A DNA stretch of 9,217 bases from CAYGWX01 sp964353855 [NCBI: uncultured bacterium] (GCA_964353855.1 CAYGWX010000075.1:1-9217); one strand, 5' to 3'. Numbered from the stretch's first letter, positions 1 through 7,006 are shown. Made by a program: numbers and translations. Notes: generated from the letters alone by a model not told the origin.

Positions 1-10
1 TGACTCACCC

Positions 11-51
11 CTATTCACTTTAGTTCACACTTTGTATCATAAAGTGAATAG
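11..51. repeat. Perfect 12-bp inverted repeat (dyad) upstream of sigma-54 promoter
   Basis: CTATTCACTTTA at 11-22 is the exact reverse complement of TAAAGTGAATAG at 40-51, separated by 17 bases. It lies about 126-166 bases upstream of the start point predicted from the sigma-54 promoter at 151-166. Enhancer-binding proteins of the NtrC type usually bind dyads at about this distance, so it is a candidate activator site. It could equally be a hairpin at the 3' end of a gene outside the window. A near copy of the half-site, CTAAGTGAATAG, recurs at 5239-5250. The dyad is seen directly; the function is inferred. Confidence 0.45.
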
Positions 52-61
52 TTTTGGCTCC

Positions 62-93
62 AAAACAGGCATCCTGAAAAGAGGCCTGTTTTT
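62..93 (+). terminator. Terminator-like hairpin
   Basis: AAAACAGGC at 62-70 pairs with GCCTGTTTT at 84-92 (9 bp, 13-base loop), and the T-run continues to 93. The A-run on the 5' side could also let it act on the minus strand. It probably ends a plus-strand transcript that begins before the window. A second small hairpin, GTTTTGG (51-57) with CCAAAAC (60-66), overlaps its left arm, so the two cannot form together. Confidence 0.55.
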
Positions 94-150
94 ACTTAAC
101 TTACCGTCTTGCAATGCCTTAAATACAAATTTTACATTTGGATAAACTTT

Positions 151-166
151 TGGCATGGAAATTGCA
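151..166 (+). promoter_or_regulatory. Sigma-54 (RpoN) -24/-12 promoter
   Basis: TGGCATGGAAATTGCA closely matches the RpoN consensus TGGCACG-N4-TTGCW. The invariant GG (152-153) and GC (164-165) are separated by exactly 10 bases, as required. The predicted start point is near 177, about 20 bases ahead of the ATG at 197, so the ribosome-binding site at 185-191 falls inside the transcript. No sigma-70 promoter of comparable quality is seen here. Transcription would need an ATP-dependent enhancer-binding protein, which is not encoded in this window. Confidence 0.85.
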
Positions 167-184
167 TCTATATAGCATATGGAG

Positions 185-191
185 AAAGGAG
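185..191 (+). promoter_or_regulatory. Shine-Dalgarno site deciding the start at 197
   Basis: AAAGGAG lies five bases before ATG 197. An in-frame ATG at 179 sits upstream of this site and within two or three bases of the predicted transcript start, so it cannot be a normal start codon. The promoter and the ribosome site together fix the start at 197. Confidence 0.85.
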
Positions 192-196
192 TAACT

Positions 197-415
197 ATGC
201 TAACCAAGACCGCCACCCGACGGCTCGGAGAGATCCTGGTGGACCTGGGCTATGTCCAGGATATGGACATCGCCAAAGCCCTTGAGTTCCAAGCGCACAA
301 TCCGGCGAAGAAGATCGGGCGCATCCTGGTCGAGATGGACCGCCTCACCGACCAGCAGGTCTTCCAGGCTATCGAGCTCCAGTGGGATGACTGGCTCAAG
401 GGGAACGCCGCCTGA
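197..415 (+). CDS. Stand-alone MshEN/GspE N-terminal-like small protein
   Basis: This is a 72-residue protein with no signal peptide or membrane segment, so probably cytoplasmic. It consists of two tandem copies, 30 residues apart, of the pattern seen in the N-terminal domain of type II secretion and type IV pilus ATPases (GspE/PilB/MshE). Copy 1 has R9-L10-G11, L14-V15, G18, I25, L29, Q32. Copy 2 has K39-I40-G41, L44-V45, D48, V55, I59, Q62. In MshE this tandem motif binds cyclic-di-GMP. Copy 1 keeps all the signature residues, while copy 2 has R to K and G to D changes, so binding is plausible but not assured. There is no room for an ATPase: the protein ends ten residues after copy 2 with an acidic/aromatic tail (WDDWLKGNAA). 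It has its own sigma-54 promoter and its own terminator and so appears monocistronic. The fold is well supported; a role as cyclic-di-GMP sensor, sink or ATPase partner is inference. Confidence 0.8.
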   Translation: MLTKTATRRLGEILVDLGYVQDMDIAKALEFQAHNPAKKIGRILVEMDRLTDQQVFQAIELQWDDWLKGNAA

Positions 416-459
416 TTCCATAAATATCATAGAGCGTTCCCCGTTGACTTATGCTCCAG

Positions 460-492
460 CGGCCCCCTTTTATATGGGCCGTTTTTCTTTTC
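460..492 (+). terminator. Intrinsic terminator of the sigma-54 gene
   Basis: CGGCCC (460-465) pairs with GGGCCG (476-481) around a 10-base AT-rich loop, followed by TTTTTCTTTTT. It lies 45 bases after the stop codon of the small MshEN-like gene and before the carAB promoter, isolating the two transcription units. Confidence 0.85.
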
Positions 493-497
493 CAAGG

Positions 498-522
498 ATC
501 AAGGACGCGCATCGCCCTTGAT
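498..522. repeat. Short inverted repeat just upstream of the carAB promoter
   Basis: ATCAAGG (498-504) is matched by CCTTGAT (516-522) across 11 bases and ends 16 bases before the -35 hexamer. The position suits an operator or activator site for carAB, but there is no run of T and no known consensus, so function is open. It may be chance. Confidence 0.3.
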
Positions 523-538
523 TATTTCGATCGGGCCC

Positions 539-568
539 TTGACATAAAACCACGTTTTCGGGTATCAT
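539..568 (+). promoter_or_regulatory. Sigma-70 promoter of carAB
   Basis: A perfect -35 hexamer TTGACA (539-544) is followed after 18 bases by TATCAT (563-568). Transcription would begin near 575, leaving a leader of about 87 bases before carA. This is the best housekeeping-type promoter between the preceding terminator and carA. Confidence 0.75.
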
Positions 569-586
569 ATTACGAACTTTGAAACG

Positions 587-658
587 ATGAAGACGCTGAC
601 GCCCCTAAACATCCTTGCGACGGTTCATGGCCCTGAGGGGCCATTTTTTTTAACCTGA
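587..658 (+). CDS. Candidate 23-residue leader peptide of carAB
   Basis: An ATG at 587 opens a 23-codon frame (MKTLTPLNIL...PFFLT) that runs straight through the terminator hairpin and T-run at 627-651 and stops with TGA at 656-658, three bases before the carA ATG. No good Shine-Dalgarno site precedes it, which lowers confidence. The arrangement recalls the pyrBI leader of enteric bacteria, where a translated leader overlapping a terminator lets a ribosome following closely behind polymerase stop the hairpin forming. carA has no clear ribosome-binding site either, so re-initiation after this stop could supply carA translation. The frame and positions are seen; its translation is inferred. Confidence 0.4.
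   Translation: MKTLTPLNILATVHGPEGPFFLT
601..641 (+). promoter_or_regulatory. Candidate antiterminator pairing in the carAB leader
   Basis: GCCCCT at 601-606 is exactly complementary to AGGGGC at 636-641, which is most of the 3' arm of the terminator hairpin at 627-644. Pairing of the upstream segment with this arm would exclude the terminator, giving two mutually exclusive structures. Six GC-rich pairs is modest support. I see no PyrR-type or riboswitch signature that would name the ligand. Confidence 0.35.
627..651 (+). terminator. Intrinsic terminator (attenuator) immediately before carA
   Basis: ATGGCCC (627-633) pairs perfectly with GGGCCAT (638-644) around a TGAG loop, and T-residues run through 651. 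It lies downstream of the carAB promoter and only 10 bases before the carA start codon, so it would stop the same transcript that must read carAB. A terminator in that position is expected for attenuation control. The alternative is that it ends a separate short RNA, but no other promoter is seen that would supply carA. Confidence 0.75.
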
Positions 659-661
659 GCC

Positions 662-1759
<1,098 letters not shown>

Positions 1760-1762
1760 TCC

Positions 1763-4700
1763 ATGATCAAGACCAGCCAACCTATCCTGATCATTGGCTC
1801 CGGGCCGATCGTCATCGGTCAGGCCGCAGAGTTCGACTTCTCCGGGACCCAGGCCTGCCGCTCCCTGCGGGAGGAGGGCTACAAGGTCGTCCTGGTGAAC
1901 TCCAATCCCGCTACGATCCAGACCGACCCCGGGACCGCGGACGTGGTCTATATCGAGCCCCTGATACCGGAAGCCCTGGAAAAGATCATCGAGCGGGAGA
2001 AGCCCTTCGGCATCCTCTCCGGCATGGGCGGACAGACGGCGCTGAACCTCTGCCGGGAGCTGGCCAAGGGCGGGGTGCTGGAGAAACACGGGGTCAAGCT
2101 TCTGGGCTCACCCCTGGAAACGATCGAGGCCTCCGAGGACAGGGACAAGTTCCGGGTCCTGATGGACTCCATCGCAGAGCCCATCCCCAAAAGCGCGGCC
2201 TGCGGGAGCCTGGGCCAGGCCCGCGAGGCCGCCGAGACCCTGGGCTATCCGGTGGTCGTCCGCCCGGCTTACACCCTGGGCGGGTCGGGGGGCGGAATCG
2301 CCGGAACCCTGGAGGAGCTGGAAACCATCGCCGGGAGGGGGCTCAGGCAGTCCGCCATCAAGCAGGTGCTCATCGAGGAGAGCGTGCTGGGCTGGAAGGA
2401 GTACGAGTACGAGGTCATGCGCGATGCCCGGGACACCTGCCTGATCGTGTGCAACATGGAGAACCTGGACCCCATGGGCGTGCACACCGGTGAGTCCATC
2501 GTGGTGGCCCCGGCCCAGACCCTCTCCGACACGCAGCATCAGGAGCTCCGCGACGCCGCGCTCGCGGTCATCCGGGCCTTGAAGATAGAAGGCGGGTGCA
2601 ACATCCAGTTCGCGGTCCATCCCCGGACCGGGGAGCACCGCATCATCGAGGTCAACCCCCGGGTCTCCCGCTCCTCGGCCCTGGCCTCCAAGGCCACGGG
2701 CTATCCCATCGCCCGGGTGGCGGCCAAGCTGGCCACGGGCCTGACCCTGGATGAAATCCGCAACGCCATCACGGGAAAGACCCGGGCGGCCTTCGAGCCC
2801 GCGCTGGATTACGTGGTGGTGAAGATCCCCCGCTGGCCCTTCGACAAGTTCAAGGGCGTGGAGCGGGAGCTGGGCACGCAGATGAAGTCCACCGGCGAGG
2901 TCATGGCCATCGGACGGTGCTTCGAGGAGGCCCTGATGAAGGCCATCCGCTCCCTCGAAATAGGAAAGACGGGCCTGGAGCCCGAGGAATGGGCCGAACA
3001 CGAATTATTCAAGGAGATCGAGCGGCCCACCGACCTGCGCCTGTTCGCCCTGGCCGAGGCCCTGCGCCGGGGCTACTATGTGGAGCGCCTGGCCAGGCTC
3101 TCCGGGATAGACGCCTGGTTCATCCACAAGCTCAAAGGCCTTGTGGACATGGAGAGGCGGCTCGCGGCCAGGTCCCTGGACGAGGCCACCCGCCGGGAAG
3201 CCAAGCGATTGGGGTTCCCGGACGCCTATATTGCGAAACTGCGGGGAGACAGGGGGACAAGGGGACAGGGAAAACCGGCTCCCGACCCGGCCCTGCCCCC
3301 TTCGTATTTCATGGTGGACACCTGCGCCGCGGAGTTCGAAGCCGAGACGCCGTATTATTATTCCACCCATGCCAGGGTTCAAGGGTCCAAGGGTCCAAGG
3401 GTTCAAGGGAAAACCTCTCAGGGTCCAGTGGTCATCATCGGCTCCGGGCCGATACGCATCGGGCAGGGGATCGAGTTCGACTACTCCTGCGTGCACGCCG
3501 CCCTGGCCTTGAAGGAGGCCGGGATCGAGGCCGTCATGGTGAACAACAACCCCGAGACCGTGTCCACGGACTTCGACATCTCCACCCGGCTCTACTTCGA
3601 GCCCCTGACCCTGGAGGATGTGCTCGCCGTCATCGGGCAGGAGTCCCCCATCCGGGGGGTCATCCTGCAGTTCGGGGGCCAGACCGCGGTGAACCTGGCC
3701 GTGCCCCTGTCCCGGGCCGGCATCCCCATCCTGGGCACGAGCCATGAGGCCATGGACATCGCGGAGGACCGCAAGCGCTTCGGAGCCCTGCTGGATCGCC
3801 TCTCCATCCCCCAGGCCCGCTCGGCCACTGGCTTCTCGTTCCCGGAGGTCAAAACCCTGGCCAAGGAGATCGGCTACCCGGTCCTGGTGCGGCCCTCCTA
3901 TGTCATCGGGGGACGGGCCATGGAGATCGTGTATTCCGAGCGGGAGCTGGAGCACTACATGAAACTGGCCACCAAAGCCTCGCGCGAGCACCCCATCCTG
4001 GTGGACAAGTTCCTGACCGACGCCCTGGAGGTGGACGTGGACGCCCTCTCCGACGGCCGGGATGTCTTCATCGCCGGGATCATGGAGCACATCGAAGAGG
4101 CGGGGACGCATTCCGGGGATTCCTTCATGGCCCTGCCGCCCCAGACCCTTTCCGACGAGGTCCTGGAACTCATCAGGGACTACACCTGTAAAATCGCCCT
4201 GGCCCTGCCTGTCGTGGGGCTTCTGAACATCCAGTTCGCGGTCAGGGAGGGGACCGTGTACGTGCTGGAGGCCAACCCCCGGGCCAGCCGCACCGTGCCC
4301 TTCGTATCCAAGGCCGTCGGCCTGCCCCTGGCCAAGCTGGCCACCCGGGTCATGCTCGGCGCCGGACTGAAGGAGGTCGTCCCCGCCTCCCACCCCGCCC
4401 CCGCGTTCGTCTCGGTCAAAGCCCCGGTCTTCCCCTTCCTCAAGCTCCCCGGGGTGGACCCCCTGCTCGGCCCGGAGATGAAATCCACCGGCGAGGCCAT
4501 GGCCATGGACGAAGATTTCGGGCGGGCTTACTGGAAGGCCATCCTGGCCGCGGACCAGGGCTTCGCCCGGGAGGGGACGGTTTACCTCACGGTGCGGGAC
4601 GAGGACAAGGCGGCCATCGCGCCCATCGCCCGGGAGTTCGCCGACCTCGGTTTCCGCATCGTGGCCACCCGCGGGACCGCGGAGTTCCTGAAAGGTCATG

Positions 4701-4960
4701 GCATCCCCTGCGAGCCGGTCTACCGGATCAGCGAAAGGAAATCCCCGAACTCCCTGGGCCTGATGCGGGAGGGCAAGATACACCTCATCGTGAACACCCC
4801 CAGCCAGGTGACCGGCGCGCGCCGGGACGGCTACGCCATGCGCCGCCTGGCCGTGGAACTGGGCATCCCGTTCATCACCGCCCTGTCCTCGGCCAAAGCC
4901 GAGATCATGGCCATCAAGGCCGCCCGGAAGGGCGAGCTCACCGTAAGGCCGCTCCAGTAG
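1763..4960 (+). CDS. carB: Carbamoyl-phosphate synthase large subunit
   Basis: CarB makes carbamoyl phosphate from bicarbonate, two ATP and ammonia delivered by CarA. It has 1065 residues (E. coli 1073). The N-terminal half begins IIGSGPIVIGQAAEFDFSG, with the ATP-grasp glycine loop LGGSGGG at 172-178 and metal/ATP residues E296, N298, R300. An oligomerisation region follows to about 550. The C-terminal half begins IIGSGPIRIGQGIEFDYS, with E836, N838, R840. The allosteric MGS-like domain runs from about 933 to the end. All catalytic motifs are intact. The odd part lies at residues 494-554. The helix usually found before VDTCAAEF is replaced by a basic, Gly-rich stretch (494-504), and the linker between the halves (536-554) is also basic and low in complexity. 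Both are encoded by short tandem DNA repeats. It starts three bases after carA with no clear Shine-Dalgarno site, so coupled translation is likely. Confidence 0.97.
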   Translation: MIKTSQPILIIGSGPIVIGQAAEFDFSGTQACRSLREEGYKVVLVNSNPATIQTDPGTADVVYIEPLIPEALEKIIEREKPFGILSGMGGQTALNLCRELAKGGVLEKHGVKLLGSPLETIEASEDRDKFRVLMDSIAEPIPKSAACGSLGQAREAAETLGYPVVVRPAYTLGGSGGGIAGTLEELETIAGRGLRQSAIKQVLIEESVLGWKEYEYEVMRDARDTCLIVCNMENLDPMGVHTGESIVVAPAQTLSDTQHQELRDAALAVIRALKIEGGCNIQFAVHPRTGEHRIIEVNPRVSRSSALASKATGYPIARVAAKLATGLTLDEIRNAITGKTRAAFEPALDYVVVKIPRWPFDKFKGVERELGTQMKSTGEVMAIGRCFEEALMKAIRSLEIGKTGLEPEEWAEHELFKEIERPTDLRLFALAEALRRGYYVERLARLSGIDAWFIHKLKGLVDMERRLAARSLDEATRREAKRLGFPDAYIAKLRGDRGTRGQGKPAPDPALPPSYFMVDTCAAEFEAETPYYYSTHARVQGSKGPRVQGKTSQGPVVIIGSGPIRIGQGIEFDYSCVHAALALKEAGIEAVMVNNNPETVSTDFDISTRLYFEPLTLEDVLAVIGQESPIRGVILQFGGQTAVNLAVPLSRAGIPILGTSHEAMDIAEDRKRFGALLDRLSIPQARSATGFSFPEVKTLAKEIGYPVLVRPSYVIGGRAMEIVYSERELEHYMKLATKASREHPILVDKFLTDALEVDVDALSDGRDVFIAGIMEHIEEAGTHSGDSFMALPPQTLSDEVLELIRDYTCKIALALPVVGLLNIQFAVREGTVYVLEANPRASRTVPFVSKAVGLPLAKLATRVMLGAGLKEVVPASHPAPAFVSVKAPVFPFLKLPGVDPLLGPEMKSTGEAMAMDEDFGRAYWKAILAADQGFAREGTVYLTVRDEDKAAIAPIAREFADLGFRIVATRGTAEFLKGHGIPCEPVYRISERKSPNSLGLMREGKIHLIVNTPSQVTGARRDGYAMRRLAVELGIPFITALSSAKAEIMAIKAARKGELTVRPLQ
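3243..3270 (+). repeat. 9-bp tandem repeat tract inside carB (linker 1)
   Basis: GGGGAGACA, GGGGGACAA and GGGGACAGG follow each other as three imperfect 9-base units plus one G. The period is a multiple of three, so the reading frame holds and the tract encodes part of RGDRGTRGQGK (residues 494-504). It sits where other CarB proteins have a helix ahead of VDTCAAEF. Confidence 0.7.
3375..3409 (+). repeat. 8-bp tandem repeat tract inside carB (linker 2)
   Basis: Four contiguous 8-base units, GGGTTCAA, GGGTCCAA, GGGTCCAA, GGGTTCAA, are followed by a partial GGG. They encode most of RVQGSKGPRVQGK (residues 538-550), between the YYYST end of the first half and the VVIIGSG start of the second. Because the unit is 8 bases, only changes of three units would keep frame. 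Confidence 0.85.
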
Positions 4961-5109
4961 CCCGCATAAAGCTCAACAAATCCATCCCATTTGATTTCAA
5001 TCGCTTACATAGCAACCTTCCAAAACCGCCCCTGCCAAAAAGCCCCCCTTTTATAGCCTAACCCAAACATTTCCATAGGACTGAGCCAATGCCACACGAG
5101 CACTTCCCG
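4961..5109. other. Intergenic sequence after carB with no recognised element
   Basis: Base composition drops sharply from GC-rich carB to AT-rich DNA. I found no convincing hairpin followed by T-residues for carB termination, no RNA gene and no credible open frame on either strand. The C-rich run before TTTTATAG near 5041-5055 has no pairing partner. Confidence 0.5.
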
Positions 5110-5220
5110 CCAAGTTCTCTCTAAGTTGTGTCTAATTTAACACTAATTTAAGTCTAATTTAACACTAACTTCACACTAATTTAACACTAATTTCTCGCTA
5201 ACTTCACGCTAATTAATCAC
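5110..5220. repeat. 11-bp tandem array (consensus CTAATTTAACA)
   Basis: Nine contiguous 11-base units run from 5121 to 5219, each starting CTAA: CTAAGTTGTGT, CTAATTTAACA, CTAATTTAAGT, CTAATTTAACA, CTAACTTCACA, CTAATTTAACA, CTAATTTCTCG, CTAACTTCACG, CTAATTAATCA. A diverged unit CCAAGTTCTCT at 5110-5120 probably makes a tenth. Three units are identical. The period is close to one helical turn, and the TAA and CTA (TAG on the other strand) in each unit rotate through all frames. It lies between the convergent carB and propeller genes. Units are too short and lack spacers, so this is not a CRISPR array. Confidence 0.9.
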
Positions 5221-5238
5221 GCACCCATGGAAAACCCT

Positions 5239-5250
5239 CTAAGTGAATAG
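5239..5250. repeat. Second copy of the dyad half-site (AAGTGAATAG)
   Basis: CTAAGTGAATAG differs by one base from the dyad arm TAAAGTGAATAG at 40-51, and its first 11 bases also fit the CTAA-initial pattern of the neighbouring array, though out of phase with it. Both occurrences are in AT-rich intergenic DNA. It may be a degenerate member of the same dispersed repeat family. Confidence 0.35.
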
Positions 5251-5314
5251 CCTATCTATATAACACCTTGTAAAAACAGTTGTTAAACTTTTGACCCCTG
5301 TGCTTTGGAAAGAC

Positions 5315-5340
5315 AAAAAAGGACGGTCATGAGACCGCCC
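5315..5340 (-). terminator. Intrinsic terminator of the beta-propeller gene
   Basis: Read on the minus strand, GGGCGGTC pairs with GACCGTCC (8 bp with one G-U pair) around a TCAT loop and is followed directly by TTTTTT. It lies 46 bases beyond the stop codon of the minus-strand gene, the expected position and orientation. Confidence 0.88.
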
Positions 5341-5385
5341 TCTTGGATAACTTGTTATAAATTGTGGACTTAAATAATTATCGGC

Positions 5386-6867
5386 CTAATGAATCAGCAC
5401 CATTTTCTTCGTATCCGAGAATTTCCCGGCCTGGAGACAGTAGAAATAGACCCCGCTCGGCACATCTCTGCCCAGGTCGTCCCGACCATCCCAGGCCACG
5501 CGCTTGGAACCAGCGGACTGCTCACTGTCCACCAGGGTGCGAACGAGCTGACCCATGGGATTGTAAACCCGCAGTTCTACCTGGGATTCCACGAGCAGGG
5601 AATAAGCGATGCTCGTAACCTCTTTCCAGGGGTTGGGATGGTTCTGGCTAAGCTCAAAGGTACGTGGCTTAAGCGAAGACGAAGCCGTTTCAATTCCAAG
5701 CGGGGCTCGCGATTTGTAGTAGACCTGATAAACCGTGTCCCGACAATCCATCCAGACGACATGGAGCCTTCCTGTCGGGTCCACGGCCAAAGTGGGACAC
5801 ACGCTTCCGGCAGAAGAAGGATCATCCGCAGTCAGTTGAGTGTCCGAACTCCAAGTTTGGCCGCCATCGGAGGATTCCTTGAAGTAAATATCCCCGAATA
5901 CAGGGTTTGTCCTGGCATCTGCCCATGCCACTTGGACCCGGTTGCCGGGGCCTGCTCCACCTGAAGGCCACAACTTTTCTGCCGGATCATACGTCAGCCT
6001 TACATCCGAGCCCCAGGCAGCACCGCCGTCGGATGAATGCTTGTAATAAATCTCATCATCGCCACCATTCCAAAAGAGATGAATCTCCCCATTGCCTTTG
6101 ACGGCCATCGAGGGCAGATTAGAAAGCGCAGGATACGAGATCGTATCCTGACTCAGCCTAACCCCCGGATCCCAAGAAACTCCATTATAGCGCTTGAACC
6201 ACAGCTCGCCTTTGCCATTCCGAGCCTTCCACCAGGCCACAAAAACACGACCAGCGCTGTCACAGGCAACCGTCGGATAATCCAAGGTATCGGTCTGGGC
6301 AGTCAAAGCGGTGTCCTGAGACCAGACCCCACCCACTCTCCGCTTGTAATAGACCTGGCCGGTCGGCCCGTCACGATAATCCAACCAGACGACATGAACC
6401 GCAGCGCCCAAAGTAGTTATGGAAGGGGAGACGGACATGCCATAGACATTGGTTAACCGCACCTCAGGATTCCAACTTGACCCTCCGTCCGTAGAATTCC
6501 GACACCAAATCTCTAATCTAAAATCATTCCAAACAACAAGCACTTCACCAAGATTGTTAGCGGATGCCGAAAAGGAGGTACTGAAGTAACCCCCGAAGGC
6601 GGTGCTGTCCGTTAACTGGACCGGTGCCTCCCATAATCCCCTCCACCGCCGATACCAGAGGGTTGACCTTGTGGAGTACCTTGCCCTTTGAAGCCAGGCC
6701 ACGTGCAGAAACCCCGAAGTATCGCTAACGATGCTCCTTCCATTGCTTGAGGTGGTGGAGCATTCGATAGTGGTATGGGTTAAACGAACGTCAGGCCCCC
6801 ATTGGGCAAAACACACGGCTGAAATCAGAAGCGTAAAGGATAGTATGAGGGAGAGACAGCTTTTCAT
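5386..6867 (-). CDS. Secreted seven-bladed beta-propeller protein with FlgD-like/type IX C-terminal sorting domain
   Basis: This 493-residue exported protein starts at ATG 6867, where AGAAG lies upstream and a signal peptide begins at once (MKSCLSLILSF, hydrophobic core, probable cleavage CFA|QW after residue 21). An in-frame ATG nine codons upstream would put charged residues ahead of it. Residues 23-387 hold seven repeats whose core strands end at W58, W113, W161, W212, W266, W315 and W372, with D-box/YYK and 'VRLT' strands between. Asp-boxes (SxDGGxxW) lie at 125-132, 278-285 and 332-339. The N-terminal GPDVRLT strand has no blade of its own and blade 7 lacks its last strand, which is typical ring closure. 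Residues 404-493 match the FlgD-like type IX sorting domain (LSQNHPNPW, YNPMGQLVRTLVD, WDGRDDLGRDVPSGVYFY, KKMVLIH). Sialidase-type catalytic residues are not evident, so binding or adhesion is as likely as catalysis. Codon use is clearly less GC-rich than carAB. Confidence 0.85.
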   Translation of the reverse strand: MKSCLSLILSFTLLISAVCFAQWGPDVRLTHTTIECSTTSSNGRSIVSDTSGFLHVAWLQRARYSTRSTLWYRRWRGLWEAPVQLTDSTAFGGYFSTSFSASANNLGEVLVVWNDFRLEIWCRNSTDGGSSWNPEVRLTNVYGMSVSPSITTLGAAVHVVWLDYRDGPTGQVYYKRRVGGVWSQDTALTAQTDTLDYPTVACDSAGRVFVAWWKARNGKGELWFKRYNGVSWDPGVRLSQDTISYPALSNLPSMAVKGNGEIHLFWNGGDDEIYYKHSSDGGAAWGSDVRLTYDPAEKLWPSGGAGPGNRVQVAWADARTNPVFGDIYFKESSDGGQTWSSDTQLTADDPSSAGSVCPTLAVDPTGRLHVVWMDCRDTVYQVYYKSRAPLGIETASSSLKPRTFELSQNHPNPWKEVTSIAYSLLVESQVELRVYNPMGQLVRTLVDSEQSAGSKRVAWDGRDDLGRDVPSGVYFYCLQAGKFSDTKKMVLIH

Positions 6868-6920
6868 TCTTAATTCTTCTTTTTGGGAAGGCATGTCGGT
6901 ATACCTGACCGGACCCCAAA

Positions 6921-6949
6921 ATTATAAGCTCCTGGGGCATCAAAGTCAA
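6921..6949 (-). promoter_or_regulatory. Sigma-70 promoter of the beta-propeller gene
   Basis: On the minus strand, TTGACT (6949-6944) and a perfect TATAAT (6926-6921) are separated by exactly 17 bases. The transcript would start near 6914, about 47 bases before the chosen ATG at 6867. Confidence 0.85.
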
Positions 6950-6977
6950 GCTCAAAAGCAAAAAACATCAGACGCCC

Positions 6978-7006
6978 TTCACAAATCCCTGTTTTTACGT
7001 TATAAT
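6978..7006 (+). promoter_or_regulatory. Sigma-70 promoter for the Tim44-like gene
   Basis: TTCACA (6978-6983) and a perfect TATAAT (7001-7006) are separated by 17 bases. Transcription would begin near 7013, giving a long untranslated leader of about 164 bases before the ATG at 7177. It is divergent from the propeller promoter, with 28 bases between the two -35 hexamers. Confidence 0.75.

Noticed and set aside
179-196. Upstream in-frame ATG for the MshEN-like gene
   Set aside because: It lies at the predicted transcript start and upstream of the Shine-Dalgarno site that serves ATG 197.
444-473. TTGACT followed by TTTTAT as a sigma-70 promoter
   Set aside because: The would-be -10 falls in the loop of the terminator at 460-492, and the better TTGACA/TATCAT promoter lies just downstream.
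2108-3001. 297-codon antisense frame in the first half of carB
   Set aside because: Shadow of carB with the same biased composition.
3005-4783. 592-codon open frame antisense to carB
   Set aside because: It lies opposite intact carB in the codon phase that stays open when third positions are GC-rich. Its product is low-complexity (G/H/D/Q/L-rich) with no recognisable domain.
4961-5109. carB terminator
   Set aside because: C-rich and T-rich runs occur but no hairpin with adjacent T-residues could be formed.
5110-5220. CRISPR array
   Set aside because: Units are 11 bases, contiguous and without unique spacers; no cas gene nearby.
5389-5964. 191-codon plus-strand frame
   Set aside because: Entirely opposite the beta-propeller gene, which has a signal peptide, repeats and sorting domain; this frame has no signal of its own.
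6799-6867. Lipoprotein signal for the propeller protein
   Set aside because: The cysteine at residue 19 is preceded by valine (SAVC), which does not fit a lipobox; ordinary cleavage after CFA is more likely.
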